Source: an uncultured Dehalococcoidia bacterium
GTDB taxonomy: Bacteria > Chloroflexota > Dehalococcoidia > Lucifugimonadales > UBA3495
Length of the DNA: 64,000 nt
Direction of reading: 5' to 3'
Assembly: GCA_951812535.1 (NCBI GenBank)
Contig: CATOSK010000003.1
Location: 407,001-471,000 of the forward strand
Each line of letters begins with the position of its first letter. Positions within the stretch are counted from its first letter, which is position 1. A program made the position numbers and the translations under genes. The notes below the pieces were generated by a model, which worked only from the letters and a program-made list of their open reading frames with translations, made no database searches and had not been told where the DNA came from. Shown here in pieces: positions 8,431 through 19,100 of the stretch.

Positions 8431-8677
8431 GGTAGTCCCCTTCCTTTGGAGAGTTTGGGTCTGAAGAGTTTGGTTCGGGTTTGTTTGGCGGGAAAAAGAA
8501 ACCCTGCGCCGGTTGAGAAGCGCAGGGAACAGTTTGAACTGGGTTGCACGCTATGAAGGGCATGTGTCCCAAGGTGTTCTTGCGCCTCGGCGGGCGGCTG
8601 GAGTTTGGAACTCAACCCTTAACCCCGTTTGGGGGCCCGCTGTCTCCGGCTATTCAGTTTTCGCGATTATACACCAA
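8431..8677 (-). promoter_or_regulatory. L10 leader (ribosomal protein leader) between rplA and rplJ
   Basis: The 247-base gap holds no gene. Read on the minus strand it contains CCGCCGAGGCGCAAGA near 8600-8580, which resembles the conserved GCCGAGG core of the bacterial L10 leader, and then the terminator-like hairpin at 8527-8491. The layout (structured leader, attenuator, rplJ) fits L10-mediated attenuation. I cannot compute the fold, so the exact limits are approximate. Confidence 0.65.
8491..8527 (-). terminator. Attenuator hairpin upstream of rplJ
   Basis: On the minus strand CCCTGCGC (8527-8520) pairs with GCGCAGGG (8509-8502) over a 10-base loop and is followed by TTTCTTTTT. It sits 60 bases before the rplJ start, where L10 attenuators are expected. 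Confidence 0.8.
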
Positions 8678-9394
8678 TTATTCGGGTGGTTTAAGTCCCT
8701 GCAGGGCTCCCAAGTCGATGGATACGCTGGGGCCCATCGAGGTGGTCATATAGGCTGTCCTGAGGAAAGCGCCTTTGACAGCCTCGGGCCTGGAACGGAC
8801 GATGGAGTCCATCAGCACCGCGAGGTTTTCCATCAGGGTTTCCGTCTCGAAGCTGCACTTGCCGAACTGGCTGTGAATGATCGAAGTCCGGTCAGTGCGG
8901 AACTCCAGGCGCCCGGCCTTTGCTTCCTGGATGGTGCGGGGAAGATCGCGGGCCTGGACCATGGTTCCTGTCCTGGGGTTGGGCATCAGGCCGCGGCGGC
9001 CCAGGACCCGGCCCAGCCGTCCGATGCGGGGCATGATCTCGGGCACGGCCAGTCCCACTTCGAAATCGACCCAGCCGCCTTCGACCCGTTCGATAAGATC
9101 GTCGTCTCCGACGAAGTCGGCCCCGGCCTGGCGGGCAATGTCGGCGGCCTCTCCGTTGGCGAAGACCACGACGCGCACCTGCTTGCCCAAACCGTGGGGA
9201 AGGACGGTGACGCCCCGGACCATCTGGTCCGCGTGGCGGGTGTCCGCATTGGTGCGCAGGTGGATTTCCATGGTCTCGTCAAACTTGGTGGCTGACGATT
9301 CCTTAAGGAGATCGATGGCCTCCTGGGGATTGTAGGGGCGGTCGGCATCCACCGTGGCGGCAACGCCGGAATAACGTCGGCTGTGTTTGGGCAT
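8678..9394 (-). CDS. rplA: Ribosomal protein L1
   Basis: The 238-residue L1 stalk protein, which binds 23S rRNA and helps release deacylated tRNA. The start MPKHSRRYSGVAATV at 9394 is chosen over the longer frame because it matches L1 N-termini. The conserved blocks GVTVLPHGLGKQVRVVVFA and GRVLGRRGLMPNPRTGTM are intact, as is the ending MGPSVSIDLGAL. It follows rplK by 31 bases. Confidence 0.97.
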   Translation of the reverse strand: MPKHSRRYSGVAATVDADRPYNPQEAIDLLKESSATKFDETMEIHLRTNADTRHADQMVRGVTVLPHGLGKQVRVVVFANGEAADIARQAGADFVGDDDLIERVEGGWVDFEVGLAVPEIMPRIGRLGRVLGRRGLMPNPRTGTMVQARDLPRTIQEAKAGRLEFRTDRTSIIHSQFGKCSFETETLMENLAVLMDSIVRSRPEAVKGAFLRTAYMTTSMGPSVSIDLGALQGLKPPE

Positions 9395-9425
9395 CTCTCT
9401 ATTCCTCTCTCCTGGCCTCGCTATC

Positions 9426-9851
9426 TCAGCCGCTGACTTCAATGCCCATGCTGCGGGCGGTCCCTTCGATGATGGCCATGGCCTGCTCCACCGAGGAGGC
9501 GTTGAGGTCTTTGAGCTTGGTTTCGGCAATTTCCCGAAGAGCCTGCCGGTCGATTGCACCGACGGCTCCTTCGTGGAAGTCGCCCCGGCCCTTCTCCACG
9601 CCGGCGGCCCGGCGGAGCATATCCGAGGCGGGCGGGGTGCGGGTCACGAAGGTGAAGGAGCGGTCCTCGTACACCGTCAGGTGTACTGGAATGATGGTGC
9701 CGGCCTGGGTGCCGGTCCGCTCGTTGTACTCCTTGACGAAGTTCATGATGTTGACACCGTGCTGACCGAGGGCCGGTCCCACCGGTGGGGCCGGAGTCGC
9801 CTTGCCGGCCTCCAGCTGGAGCTTGATGATCGCGCGTACTTTCTTGGCCAC
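9426..9851 (-). CDS. rplK: Ribosomal protein L11
   Basis: The 141-residue protein of the GTPase-associated centre. Conserved stretches are [38 protein letters not shown], and the C-terminal rRNA-binding segment ending [13 protein letters not shown]. It follows nusG by nine bases in the usual nusG-rplK-rplA order. Confidence 0.97.
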   Translation of the reverse strand: MAKKVRAIIKLQLEAGKATPAPPVGPALGQHGVNIMNFVKEYNERTGTQAGTIIPVHLTVYEDRSFTFVTRTPPASDMLRRAAGVEKGRGDFHEGAVGAIDRQALREIAETKLKDLNASSVEQAMAIIEGTARSMGIEVSG

Positions 9852-9860
9852 CGGTCCTCC

Positions 9861-10439
9861 TTAGGTCCTTTCCACCTGTAGAAAGTCCAGTTCCACCGGT
9901 GTTTCCCTGCCGAAGAAGGACACCAAAACCCGGACTTTGCCTTTGCTCTGGTCCACGTCGTTGACGGAACCGATGAAATCCACGAAGGGTCCCTCGGTGA
10001 TGCGCACCGCATCGCCCTTCTGCAGGCCGATGTTGACCCGGGTGGGCCCGGACTCGACCTGTTTCAGAATGGCGTCAAGCTGGCTGTCTTCAAGGGGAAC
10101 CGGCTTGGGACGCTTGTCGTAATCGTCCTCGCTGGATACAAACCCGGTGACGCCAGGAGTGTTCCGGACGACGTACCAGCTTTCATCGTCCATCTGCATC
10201 TGGACCAGGATGTAACCCGGAAACAGCTTACGCCGTTCGGAGCGGCGCTTGCCTTCCTTGAAGATGACCTCTTCCTCGGTCGGTACGATGACCTGATAGA
10301 TGCGGTCCTGCATGTCCAAGCTCTGGATCCGCAGGTCCAGGTTCCTTTTGACCAAGTCTTCCTGCCCCGAGTAGGTATGAACGATATACCAGTGAGGATC
10401 CTGGTCTTCTTCAATTCTATTCAGATTGTAGGTAGTCAT
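9861..10439 (-). CDS. nusG: Transcription termination/antitermination factor NusG
   Basis: A 192-residue elongation factor that binds RNA polymerase and links it to Rho or the ribosome. The NGN domain shows WYIVHTYSGQEDLVKRNLDL and the KLFPGYILVQM segment, and the C-terminal KOW domain shows GDAVRITEGPFVDFIGSVND. I use the ATG at 10439 (MTTYNLNRIEEDQ) because a GAGGGGGAA site lies just upstream; the longer frame to 10469 has no such support. Confidence 0.96.
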   Translation of the reverse strand: MTTYNLNRIEEDQDPHWYIVHTYSGQEDLVKRNLDLRIQSLDMQDRIYQVIVPTEEEVIFKEGKRRSERRKLFPGYILVQMQMDDESWYVVRNTPGVTGFVSSEDDYDKRPKPVPLEDSQLDAILKQVESGPTRVNIGLQKGDAVRITEGPFVDFIGSVNDVDQSKGKVRVLVSFFGRETPVELDFLQVERT

Positions 10440-10513
10440 GGCGAATTCCCCCTCGCCCGGACACGTCACTTAGTCAGGCGGGTGCGTATCACCTTAGGGT
10501 CGAACGTAAGGCG

Positions 10514-10750
10514 CTAGAAGATGAAGCGGTTGAAGACCTCGGCAAACACCCGGTCAAGACCGCCGAGAAAAACGCCCACCGCGATGGCCAACACGATGAC
10601 CACCATGGTCAGGCGGGCGGTCTCCTCCCTGCTGGGCCATACCGACTTGCGGAGCTCGGAAATGACCTCCTGCATGAAGGTGACCGGATTGACCCGCCCC
10701 ATGGCGCCCCGCGCGATGGGGTTGGGACGGCGGGCGGATGCCCTTGCCAT
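10514..10750 (-). CDS. secE: Preprotein translocase subunit SecE
   Basis: A 78-residue single-span SecE. The amphipathic helix FMQEVISELRKSVWPSREET and the following membrane span MVVIVLAIAVGVFLGGLDRV are diagnostic. It is the short, one-helix form common outside the enterobacteria. It sits between rpmG (three bases away) and nusG in the standard order. Confidence 0.95.
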   Translation of the reverse strand: MARASARRPNPIARGAMGRVNPVTFMQEVISELRKSVWPSREETARLTMVVIVLAIAVGVFLGGLDRVFAEVFNRFIF

Positions 10751-10753
10751 GAC

Positions 10754-10924
10754 CTATCTCACTTCGCGGTGGACCCGGTGGGTACGGCACCGGGAGCAAT
10801 ACTTCCGCAGCTCCATGCGCTGGGTGTCGTTCCTGCGGTTCTTCACCGTGCCGTAGTTTCGCTCGCGGCAGTCGCTGCACTGCAGGGTGATGACGCCGCG
10901 GACATCGGTGGTCTTTCTGGCCAT
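10754..10924 (-). CDS. rpmG: Ribosomal protein L33
   Basis: A 56-residue protein starting [19 protein letters not shown]. It has the zinc-ribbon form with CSDC and CSRC pairs, and the [15 protein letters not shown] segment typical of L33. It starts at 10924 and stops three bases before the secE start. The order tuf-rpmG-secE-nusG is the usual one. Confidence 0.95.
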   Translation of the reverse strand: MARKTTDVRGVITLQCSDCRERNYGTVKNRRNDTQRMELRKYCSRCRTHRVHREVR

Positions 10925-10982
10925 CTGCTAACTCCCAACCTGACGGTCCCTGAGGGCCGGCGATATGGCGATATATGAATAC

Positions 10983-11007
10983 CCGGCTGTCCTCGTCGGA
11001 CAGCCGG
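10983..11007 (-). terminator. Strong hairpin between tuf and rpmG
   Basis: A perfect 10-bp stem, CCGGCTGTCC with GGACAGCCGG, closes a 5-base loop 12 bases after the tuf stop. The sequence after it on the minus strand (GTATTCATAT) is not a U-run, so it may be a weak terminator or a processing or 3'-stability element rather than a full stop. It would let tuf be made in excess over secE and nusG. Confidence 0.5.
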
Positions 11008-11018
11008 TCGTGGTGTTT

Positions 11019-12203
11019 CTAGTCGAGCAGCCTGGTGAACACGCCGGCGCCGACGGTGCGTCCGCCCTCGCGGATGGCGAAGCGGAGACCCTCTTCGATG
11101 GCAACCGGGGTGATCAGGTTGATGGTCATGGTGATGTTGTCGCCGGGCATCACCATCTCCACACCCTCGGGCAGACCGATCTCGCCGGTGATGTCGCTGG
11201 TGCGGATGTAGAACTGGGGCTTGTACCCGGGGAAGAAGGGCGTATGGCGACCCCCTTCCTCACGGCTCAGGACGTAGACCTCGGCCTCGGCCCGGGAATA
11301 GGGCCGCATGGAGCCGGGCTTCACAATCACCTGGCCGCGCTCCACCTCGTCCCGGTCAACGCCTCGCAAGAGAATTCCCACGGCGTCGCCGGCCTCGGTG
11401 GTGTCCAGCAGCTTGTGGAACATTTCCAGGCCCGTGGCCACGGTCTTCCGGACGTCGCCGTAGCGGATGATCTCGATTTCCTCGCCGACCTTGAGGGAGC
11501 CGCGCTCGACCCGGCCGGTCACCACGGTGCCGCGGCCCTTGATCCCGAAGACGTCTTCAACGGGCATCAGGAAGGCCTGGTCGGTGATGCGGGTGGGCAT
11601 AGGGAAATAGTCGTCCATCGCCTGCACCAGGTCGGTGATGCCCTGTTCGTACTCCTGGTCGCCTTCCAGGGCCTTCAGGCCGCTGACGCGAACGATAGGA
11701 GTGTCATCGCCGGGGAACTCGTAGCGGCTGAGCAGCTCGCGGACTTCCAGCTCCACCAGCTCCAGCAGCTCCTCGTCGTCCATCATGTCCACCTTGTTCA
11801 GGGCGACGATGATGCTGGGCACTTCCACCTGGCGGGCCAGGAGGATGTGCTCCCGGGTCTGGGGCATCGGGCCGTCGGGAGCGCTGACGACGAGAACAGC
11901 GCCGTCCATCTGGGCCGCGCCGGTAATCATGTTCTTGATGTAGTCGGCGTGTCCGGGGCAGTCAACGTGGGCGTAGTGACGGGCTTCGGACTCATACTCC
12001 ACGTGGGCGATGGCGATGGTCACGCCGCGGGCCTTCTCTTCGGGAGCGTTGTCGATCTCGTCCAAGCCGCGGAAGCTGGCCAGATTGCGCTCCGCCTGCA
12101 CCCGGGTGATGGCGGCGGTGAGGGTGGTCTTGCCGTGGTCAACGTGACCAATGGTGCCCACGTTCATGTGGGGCTTGGACCGGTCGAACTGCTGCTTTGC
12201 CAT
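11019..12203 (-). CDS. tuf: Elongation factor Tu
   Basis: The 394-residue GTPase that delivers aminoacyl-tRNA to the ribosome. The G1 loop [10 protein letters not shown], the DCPGH motif and the NKVD motif are present, followed by domains 2 and 3 ([25 protein letters not shown]). It ends [10 protein letters not shown]. It lies directly after three tRNA genes, as in the thrU-tyrU-glyT-thrT-tufB unit of E. coli. Confidence 0.98.
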   Translation of the reverse strand: MAKQQFDRSKPHMNVGTIGHVDHGKTTLTAAITRVQAERNLASFRGLDEIDNAPEEKARGVTIAIAHVEYESEARHYAHVDCPGHADYIKNMITGAAQMDGAVLVVSAPDGPMPQTREHILLARQVEVPSIIVALNKVDMMDDEELLELVELEVRELLSRYEFPGDDTPIVRVSGLKALEGDQEYEQGITDLVQAMDDYFPMPTRITDQAFLMPVEDVFGIKGRGTVVTGRVERGSLKVGEEIEIIRYGDVRKTVATGLEMFHKLLDTTEAGDAVGILLRGVDRDEVERGQVIVKPGSMRPYSRAEAEVYVLSREEGGRHTPFFPGYKPQFYIRTSDITGEIGLPEGVEMVMPGDNITMTINLITPVAIEEGLRFAIREGGRTVGAGVFTRLLD

Positions 12204-12352
12204 TTGGGGTTCCTCTCCTTAGATTCTGCTAACCGAGCTTTGGTTGGTTAACCGGGGTTATGCTCGCCCTGTGGTTTTCACCTGATGGTTGCCCGTTCGG
12301 ACCCGGCGCTGCGGGTCTTGCTGTTCACCCCTGCTCTTCCGGTTGGTGGCGC

Positions 12353-12427
12353 TGGAGCCCAGAGGCGGGATTGAACCGCCGACCCCGTTCTTACCAAGAA
12401 CGTGCTCTACCGCTGAGCTATCTGGGC
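12353..12427 (-). tRNA. tRNA-Thr (GGT)
   Basis: The minus strand folds as a cloverleaf: acceptor GCCCAGA/TCTGGGC, D stem GCTC/GAGC, anticodon stem CGTTC/GAACG around loop TTGGTAA (anticodon GGT), and T arm GGCGG-TTCAATC-CCGCC. CCA is encoded. It is the last tRNA before tuf. Confidence 0.96.
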
Positions 12428-12545
12428 CCTTGACCCCTGACGTCTCTCCGGAGCAGTTGACCCCGGACGGCTGTTGCACCGGAACATTGCCAGGATTTTC
12501 GTCCGGGAACGGACCATTTATGGAAAGTTCCCGGTGCGATTACGG

Positions 12546-12633
12546 TGGTGGAGGGGGCAGGATTCGAACCTGCGAACTCCTTCCGGAGGCCAGATTTACA
12601 GTCTGGTGGCTTTAACCGCTCACCCACCCCTCC
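12546..12633 (-). tRNA. tRNA-Tyr (GTA)
   Basis: An 88-base class II tRNA with acceptor GGAGGGG/CCCCTCC, anticodon loop CTGTAAA (GTA) on stem CAGA/TCTG, the long variable arm expected for Tyr, and T loop TTCGAAT. CCA is encoded. Confidence 0.96.
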
Positions 12634-12716
12634 ATGAGTCTATGTCCTGGACCAACAATCTGTTGTTTGCTGTCCTCCCGCACACCCGGGTCAATGGGTG
12701 TGGACATAACTTGCAG

Positions 12717-12788
12717 AGCCCCAGAGGGGACTCGAACCCCTAACCTGTCGATTACAAATCGACTGCGCTACCGTTGCGCCACAGGGGC
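12717..12788 (-). tRNA. tRNA-Thr (TGT)
   Basis: A cloverleaf with acceptor GCCCCTG/CTGGGGC, anticodon stem GTCGA/TCGAC and loop TTTGTAA (TGT), and T loop TTCGAGT. CCA is not encoded (CTG follows the discriminator). It is the first tRNA of the tRNA-tuf transcript. Confidence 0.95.
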
Positions 12789-12871
12789 ATTGGTGCTCAA
12801 CACCCGGTACACCAGAAAAAGGCCCCGCGACGTCGGGACCTTCTCGGGCGCCACTGAATGTTCCTCGGAAA

Positions 12872-12900
12872 GTATATATTTCCAGAGCGCTCGGAGTCAA
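12872..12900 (-). promoter_or_regulatory. Promoter of the tRNA-tuf operon
   Basis: On the minus strand TTGACT (12900-12895) is followed after 16 bases by TATATA (12878-12873), or after 17 bases by ATATAC. Transcription would start near 12866, about 78 bases before tRNA-Thr(TGT). No other clear promoter is seen before the ribosomal genes. Confidence 0.7.
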
Positions 12901-13199
12901 TAGGTTGAATCGGCGGTTGCGGGCATCGCCCCCAAGAGACCGGTGGCGTGGATTACGTGCCGTTGTCGAGTGTTCGTCCAGATTCCTCAGAATGACCTGC
13001 CCTGCCCGTCAGAGGCCCGGAAAGTTCCAGGGAAGTTGCCCGGGACCCGTTTTCTCGGACTTGGCGGGGCATGACGAAACGCCTCCGGAAGCACCTTAGA
13101 TGCTGGCCTTGGTCAAGCCAAGCGGTAAGGCTTGGCATGCCCGCGTTGGCAACCTGCTTTTCCGATCCCCGCCCCTTATACTGAAGATATTGCAAAGAC
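12901..13199. other. Gap between divergent tRNA-tuf operon and PKS gene
   Basis: About 300 bases without a gene. It holds an inverted repeat, GCCAAGC and GCTTGGC at 13118-13124 and 13131-13137, and a TATACT box at 13177-13182 just before the PKS frame. That box is a plausible -10 element, but no good -35 sits 17 bases upstream. Confidence 0.5.
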
Positions 13200-16100
13200 A
13201 TGGACGGTACCCTGTTGCGTTTTTGGAACGGCCGCATCGCTCCAGCGTTTCAGCGGCCCGTCTCAGCACCCATGCATTGCGGTGAACAGAATATGACAGG
13301 ATTGGGACCCGACAACACATCCCGTGAACCATCCGGCGGGAATGTGGGATGCAACCGGCGAAAGAAATCCGGCGGCGGTGAACCCATCGCAGTGGTGGGG
13401 ATGGCCTGCAAGTTCCCCGGCGCGCCGGATGTCGCCGCCCTGTGGCGCCTGCTGGATGCCGGAAAGAACGCGATTACCGAAGGGGAACCGGGCTCCGGTA
13501 TTGGGCGTATCGGCCAGTTTTACCCCAGGTCTGCCGCCCAATACCCTGCGTGCAGGTTCGCCGCCCTGGTGGATGAGATAGACCTGTTTGATGCCGAGTT
13601 TTTCCGCATTTCACCGGTGGAAGCGCAATTTCTGGACCCTCAGCAGAGAATGACCCTGGAAACCTGCTGGCAGGCTTTGGAGAATGCAGCCATAGACCCC
13701 GAACGCCTGAGAAACACCCGCAGCGGCGTGTACATTGGCATCAGCAACAACGATTACCGGGGCGTGAGCCTTGCTTCCGCCAGCCAAACCAGTGAGCCGG
13801 CAGCCAGCCTCTATACCGTCAGCGGAACATCCTTCAACACCGTTGCCGGAAGAGTCGCCTATGCCCTCGGCCTCGAAGGGCCGGCCGTCGCCCTCGACAC
13901 CGCTTGCTCGTCTTCGCTGGTGGCGGTGCACCAGGCCGTAACGGCCCTGCGGCAGGGCGAGGCGGACCTCATGCTGGTGGGAGGGGTGCAGGCCATATTT
14001 TCTGGCCGCCTGACCCAGCTGCGGGCCCAGGCCGGTATGCTGTCGCCCGACGGCCAGTGCAAGGCATTCGACTCCTCCGCCAACGGGTTCGTCCGGGGTG
14101 AAGGCTGCGGCGTGGTCGTCCTGAAACGCTTGAGTGACGCCCAGTCCGACGGCGATCCCATCTGGGGCACCATCCTGGGAACCGCCATCAACCAGGACGG
14201 CGCCAGCGCGGGCCTGACGGTGCCCAGTGCCGATGCCCAGGTCAAGGTTATCGAAGACGCCCTGCTCCAGGCTGGCATCGGACCAGCAGAGGTCGACTAC
14301 CTGGAAGCCCACGGCACTGGTACCGAGGTTGGAGACCCCATTGAACTAAACTCCGCAGCGGAGGCCTACGGCAAAGGCCGTGCAACGGACCGCCCCCTGC
14401 TGGTCGGTTCAATCAAGACCAACGTGGGGCACCTGGAACCAACGGCAGGCGTTGCTGGACTGATGAAAACCTTGCTTTCCATGAGGCATGGCGTCATCCC
14501 CAAGCACCTGCACTTCAACAATCCTAACCCCCGCATGGACTGGGCCAACCTGCCGGTTCGAATAACCAGCCAGAAAACCGGCTGGCCCCTCTCTCCGGAG
14601 CGTCCTCCCCGGGCCGGTATCAGCTCCTACGGTTGGTCTGGGACCAATGCCCACGTCGTTGTCGAAGGCTATGGGCCGCCAGACCTCCCTGTGGCCGGCA
14701 AGGCAGCCATATCGTGGCCCTCCGGGAATTCGTTACCCGTTTCGGCATATCCTTCCCAGGGCGACGCCCAGTCGTCCGGGCGGGACAACGCCCTGGAAGA
14801 ACGGCCCGCACGACTTCTCCCTTTGTCCGGCAAGTCCGAAAACGCCCTCCGCGACTCCGCCCGGGCCTACCGGGCGTGGCTGGAAGAACATGGGGACGAG
14901 TCAACCCTTTGCGACCTGACCTGGTCCGCCGGCGTGGCACGAAGCCACTTCGACTTCAGGGACGCCCTGGTTTTTCGGGATGCCGGTTCCCTGGCCCAGG
15001 TTCTGGATGCCGTTGCCGGAGCCCCAGATCCCCCTCCCCTCCAACGGGCCGCCAGGGTCGCATTTGTCTACACCGGCCAGGGCAACCAGTGGGTGGGCAT
15101 GGGCGAAGCGTTGTACCGGCACGAGCCCGTCTTTCGCGCAGTGATGGACCGCTGCGACCGCTGCATCAGGGAGGAACGGGGAACATCCCTCCTGGATGTT
15201 ATGTTCGGGCGGTCCGGCTCGGAAGGCGATCTCGACGAGCCCAGGTGGACTCAACCAGCCATTTACGCCTTGGAATGTTCCCTCACCGCCCTGTGGAAAA
15301 GCGTCGGCATTGGACCCGTCGCGGTGCTGGGACACAGCCTGGGAGAGATAGCCGCTGCCCAGGCCGCCGGCGTGTTCAGCTTGGAAGATGGGATGAAGTT
15401 TGCCTCCGCCCGCGGGAGGCTTATGGGGAATCTCCCTCGTGCCGGGGCCATGGCCGCTGTTTTCGCCCCTGCTGCCGCGGTGTCCGAAGCAGTTTCCCAA
15501 TGGCGGGCGGACCATGTCGGATCGGACCTCTCCATAGGCGTCGACAACGGCACCCACCAGGTCATCAGCGGACCGGCCGCTGAGGTGCACGCCTTCGCCG
15601 ACCAGCTGGAATCCGGCGGCGTTAACGTGCGGCGTCTCCGCCCCAGTCCCGCGTATCACAGCCCCCTCGTGGAACCGGGGCTCGATGGCCTCCAGGCAGT
15701 TTTCGATGACATTCCGGTATCCCAGCCTTCCCTCCCCCTGGTCAGCAACGTGACCGGAAAACCGGTGGGGCCCGACCAGACGATGGATGGCGCTTACTGG
15801 CGACAGCACGCTCGTCAGCCAGTGCGGTTCGCCAGTTGTGTTGAAACCCTGGCCGCCGGACTGGATGTCGACGCGGTCATCGAGCTTGGCCCCCACGCCA
15901 TCCTTGGACCCCTGGTTTCGTTGAACTGGCCCCGGTCGGCCGGTGCGGCCGATGCCCCCCTGGTGCTGCAGAGTATGCTCCGCCCATCCTTCGATGGTTC
16001 TGAGCCGGAACGGGCGGATGCCTTTTTGAGCGCGGTGGCCGGGGCCTACCGCGCAGGCCTCCCGGTGGACTTCAGAGGCCTGTTCGCCGGCGAACGGCGC

Positions 16101-19100
16101 CGCAAGATAAGCATCCCCGGCTACCCATTCCAGCGTCGGCGATTCTGGGTCTCCGCCCCGGAGCGGCGAGTTTCCGAAGACTCCCATCCGCTGCTGGGCA
16201 CCAGACATGAATCACCCCGGGGCGAGGTCACCTTCGAAACGGATATGTACCCTTCCGACCCGGCTTGGCTGCAGCACCACCGGGTTTACGGCCGCGTGAT
16301 AATGCCCGGCGCCCTCTTCGGCGCCATGGCTGCCGCCGTATCGGGGACAGAGGGGGGTTCCGGCCTCGCCATCGACGAGTTGCAGCTGCTCAGCCCTCTC
16401 GTCTACCCCGAGTTTGACGGTGAAGGTGGCTCGGAGGAGCCGGGCAAGCGGATCAGCCTGGTGGTGGATGGTGCCAGTGGCAGTCAACCCAGGCGGTTCG
16501 AAATATTCAGCAAAGGGGATGGGGACGAATCCTGGGTCCTCCATGCGGAGGGGCGACTTTCCCCGCCGGACGGGCGTCCTGCGCCTGCCGAAAGGATCGA
16601 CCTCGAGTCCCTGAAAGCCGGATTGCTCCCCCAGGACTTGTCGGCCTACTACCGCACCAAGGCCGCCACGGGCATCGATTTGGGCCCCTCCTTCCGCACG
16701 TTGGAAGCTCTGTGGGGCGACCGCGGCGAGGCCCTTGCCGAAGTCTGTCTGCGGGGACCGGATGAGGGGTACAACACGGCTGCGCATCCCCTGGTTCTTG
16801 ACGGCTGTTTCCAGGTCCTGTCCGCCGCCCGTCACCTGTCGGACATCGGTGGGGAAGCGACCTATCTGCCCTTCGCCTGGGAACGCCTTTGGCTCAACGG
16901 GCCAATGCCGGAAAGCCTGGTCTGCCACGCCCGGCTGCGCCAGGAAACGCCGGAAACGGCAGTGGCTGAGGCGGCCTCTTCGCCGGAAACCCTGACCGGG
17001 GATCTGGTGTTCTATTCCACCGATGGCATTGCCTTGGGCGACCTGACCGGTTTCACCCTGAAGCGGGCCAACCGTTCATCCCTCTTCTCCTCTACCGAGG
17101 GCCTGCAAGACCTGCTGTACGAGGTGGCATGGCGTGACCGTCCCTTGCGGGACAGGCTCCGCCCCGCCTTGGAATTGGCCGCTCCGTCTGCCGTTGCTGC
17201 AGAGACGGCTGACTTTGCGGAGTACCTCGCCCGCGAAGGCGTCCAGATTGACGACCGGGCCGCGTTGCTGAGCGGCCTGGAACAATTATCCCGCGCCTAC
17301 TCCCTGGCCGCCCTGAAACGGTTGGGCTGGAGCCGGCGGGCCGGCGCATCCATTGAGCCGGAGCAGCTGACCGAAGAAATGGGGGTTGTTCCCCAGCACT
17401 CTCGGCTGTTGGAAAGAATGCTGCGCTTGTTGTCCGACGCCGGTGTTCTGGAAAAATCGCCGGGTCCGCGATATCAGGTTCTGGTGGGAGAGGGCGACCC
17501 CCTGCCCGGCGATGCCCTGGCCGATCCGGAAGCATTTGCGGGCCGGTTGGCCGAACTTCACCCCCACGGAGTAAACGAACTTGGTCTGCTCCAACGGAGC
17601 GGAGGCGCCCTGGCAGAAGTGCTTCAGGGAGATGTGGACCCCCTGTCGATTCTCTTTCCCAGGGAAGGGCCCGGAGCCTCGGACTTTTACTTCACCGCAC
17701 CCGCCTCCCGGGCCTCCAACCGTTTGCTGGGTGATGCCGTTGCAGCCCTGGTAGCCAACTGGCCCCAGGACCGCCGTTTGCGGATCCTGGAGATAGGAGC
17801 CGGCACCGGCTCAGGTACATCCGTTGTGCTGCCGGAACTCCCGGAGAACAACTTCGACTACGTCTTCACCGACATTTCGGCAGGGTTCTTCGCCGAAGCG
17901 GAGAACCGCTTCAGGGATTCGGGCGCCCCCATAGAGTACCGCCCCCTCGACATCGAACGCGACCCGGCGGCCCAGGGATTCGATCTTCACGCCTATGATC
18001 TCGTGATTGCTGTCAACGTCCTCCACGCCACGCGGGATCTGGGCGAGACCCTCGGCCATTGCCGTGACTTGCTGGCGGCTTCCGGTCAACTGGTTGCCGT
18101 CGAAAGCCTGCGTGGACGGGGCTGGCAGGACATGACCTTCGGCCAGTTGGACGGCTGGTGGCGTTACTCTGATGCCTACCGACCCGAACATGCCATTGCC
18201 TCGCCCGGTACATGGCGCCAGGCCCTCCTCGACGCCGGTTTCCAGGACCCGGTCGTTCTCGGCGGAGAAAGCAGGAGCGAACACGAGGGGCCCCTGGGCT
18301 CCGGTGTGATCATCGCTCAGGGGCCTACCACCGTATCCTGGCCCCCCGGCCTATGGGTAGTGCTGGAAGATGACGACGCTATCACGACACCGCTGGCGGC
18401 CGCCCTTGCTTCCCAAAATCAGGCGGTGGTGGTGACGGGAAGGAATAGCTGCGAAGCGCAAAGCGCGGATCCTGCTCTGATAACTCATCTGCCGGTAGCC
18501 CCGGACGACCGGGCCTCGTGGCGGAAACTGCTGCAGGGTCTGCCCAAAGACCTGCCCCTGCAGGGCATAGTCCATGGTTCTTCACTGGCAGGTCATGGTA
18601 TCAATGCAACCACCCAGGAACTGACAGAAGATGCCCAAGAAGCCACCGCCAGCGCACTGGCCCTGGTCCAGGCCTTGCAGGACTGCGACATGACGCCGGC
18701 CCGGGGCGTGTGGTTCATCACCCGGGGCGCCCAGGCCCTGGAGCGGGACTACGGCTGGAAAGTCGCCGCCCATTTGGCCGGTTCCCTGTTGTGGGGTTTC
18801 GGGAAGGCGGTAGCCCGGGAAGCCGGTTATCTGCAAGCCAGGATGATCGACCTCGACCCGGACGTCGACCCGTCCCCCGAAGACCTCGTAAACGAGTTGA
18901 TGTTCCCCGACCAGGAAAACCACATCGCCTGGCGCTCCGGCAACCGCCTGGCCGCCCGCTTGGTGAGGACCGGCGCAAACCGGCCTCGCATTACGCTGCC
19001 CGAGGACAGAAACTGGCGGTTGGTCCCCACTGCGGGGCAGGGCCTGGAGGGCCTCCATGCCGGACCTGCGACTCCCCGAGCCTTGAACAGTGGAGAGGTC

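Noticed and set aside
10965..12251. 428-codon plus-strand frame opposite tuf
   Set aside because: It is the antisense shadow of a highly conserved gene; the translation is rich in His, Gly and Val with no domain.
14633..15583. 316-codon frame inside the PKS gene
   Set aside because: Out of frame with recognised KS and AT motifs; Arg/Pro/Gly-rich composition is typical of frameshifted high-GC coding DNA.
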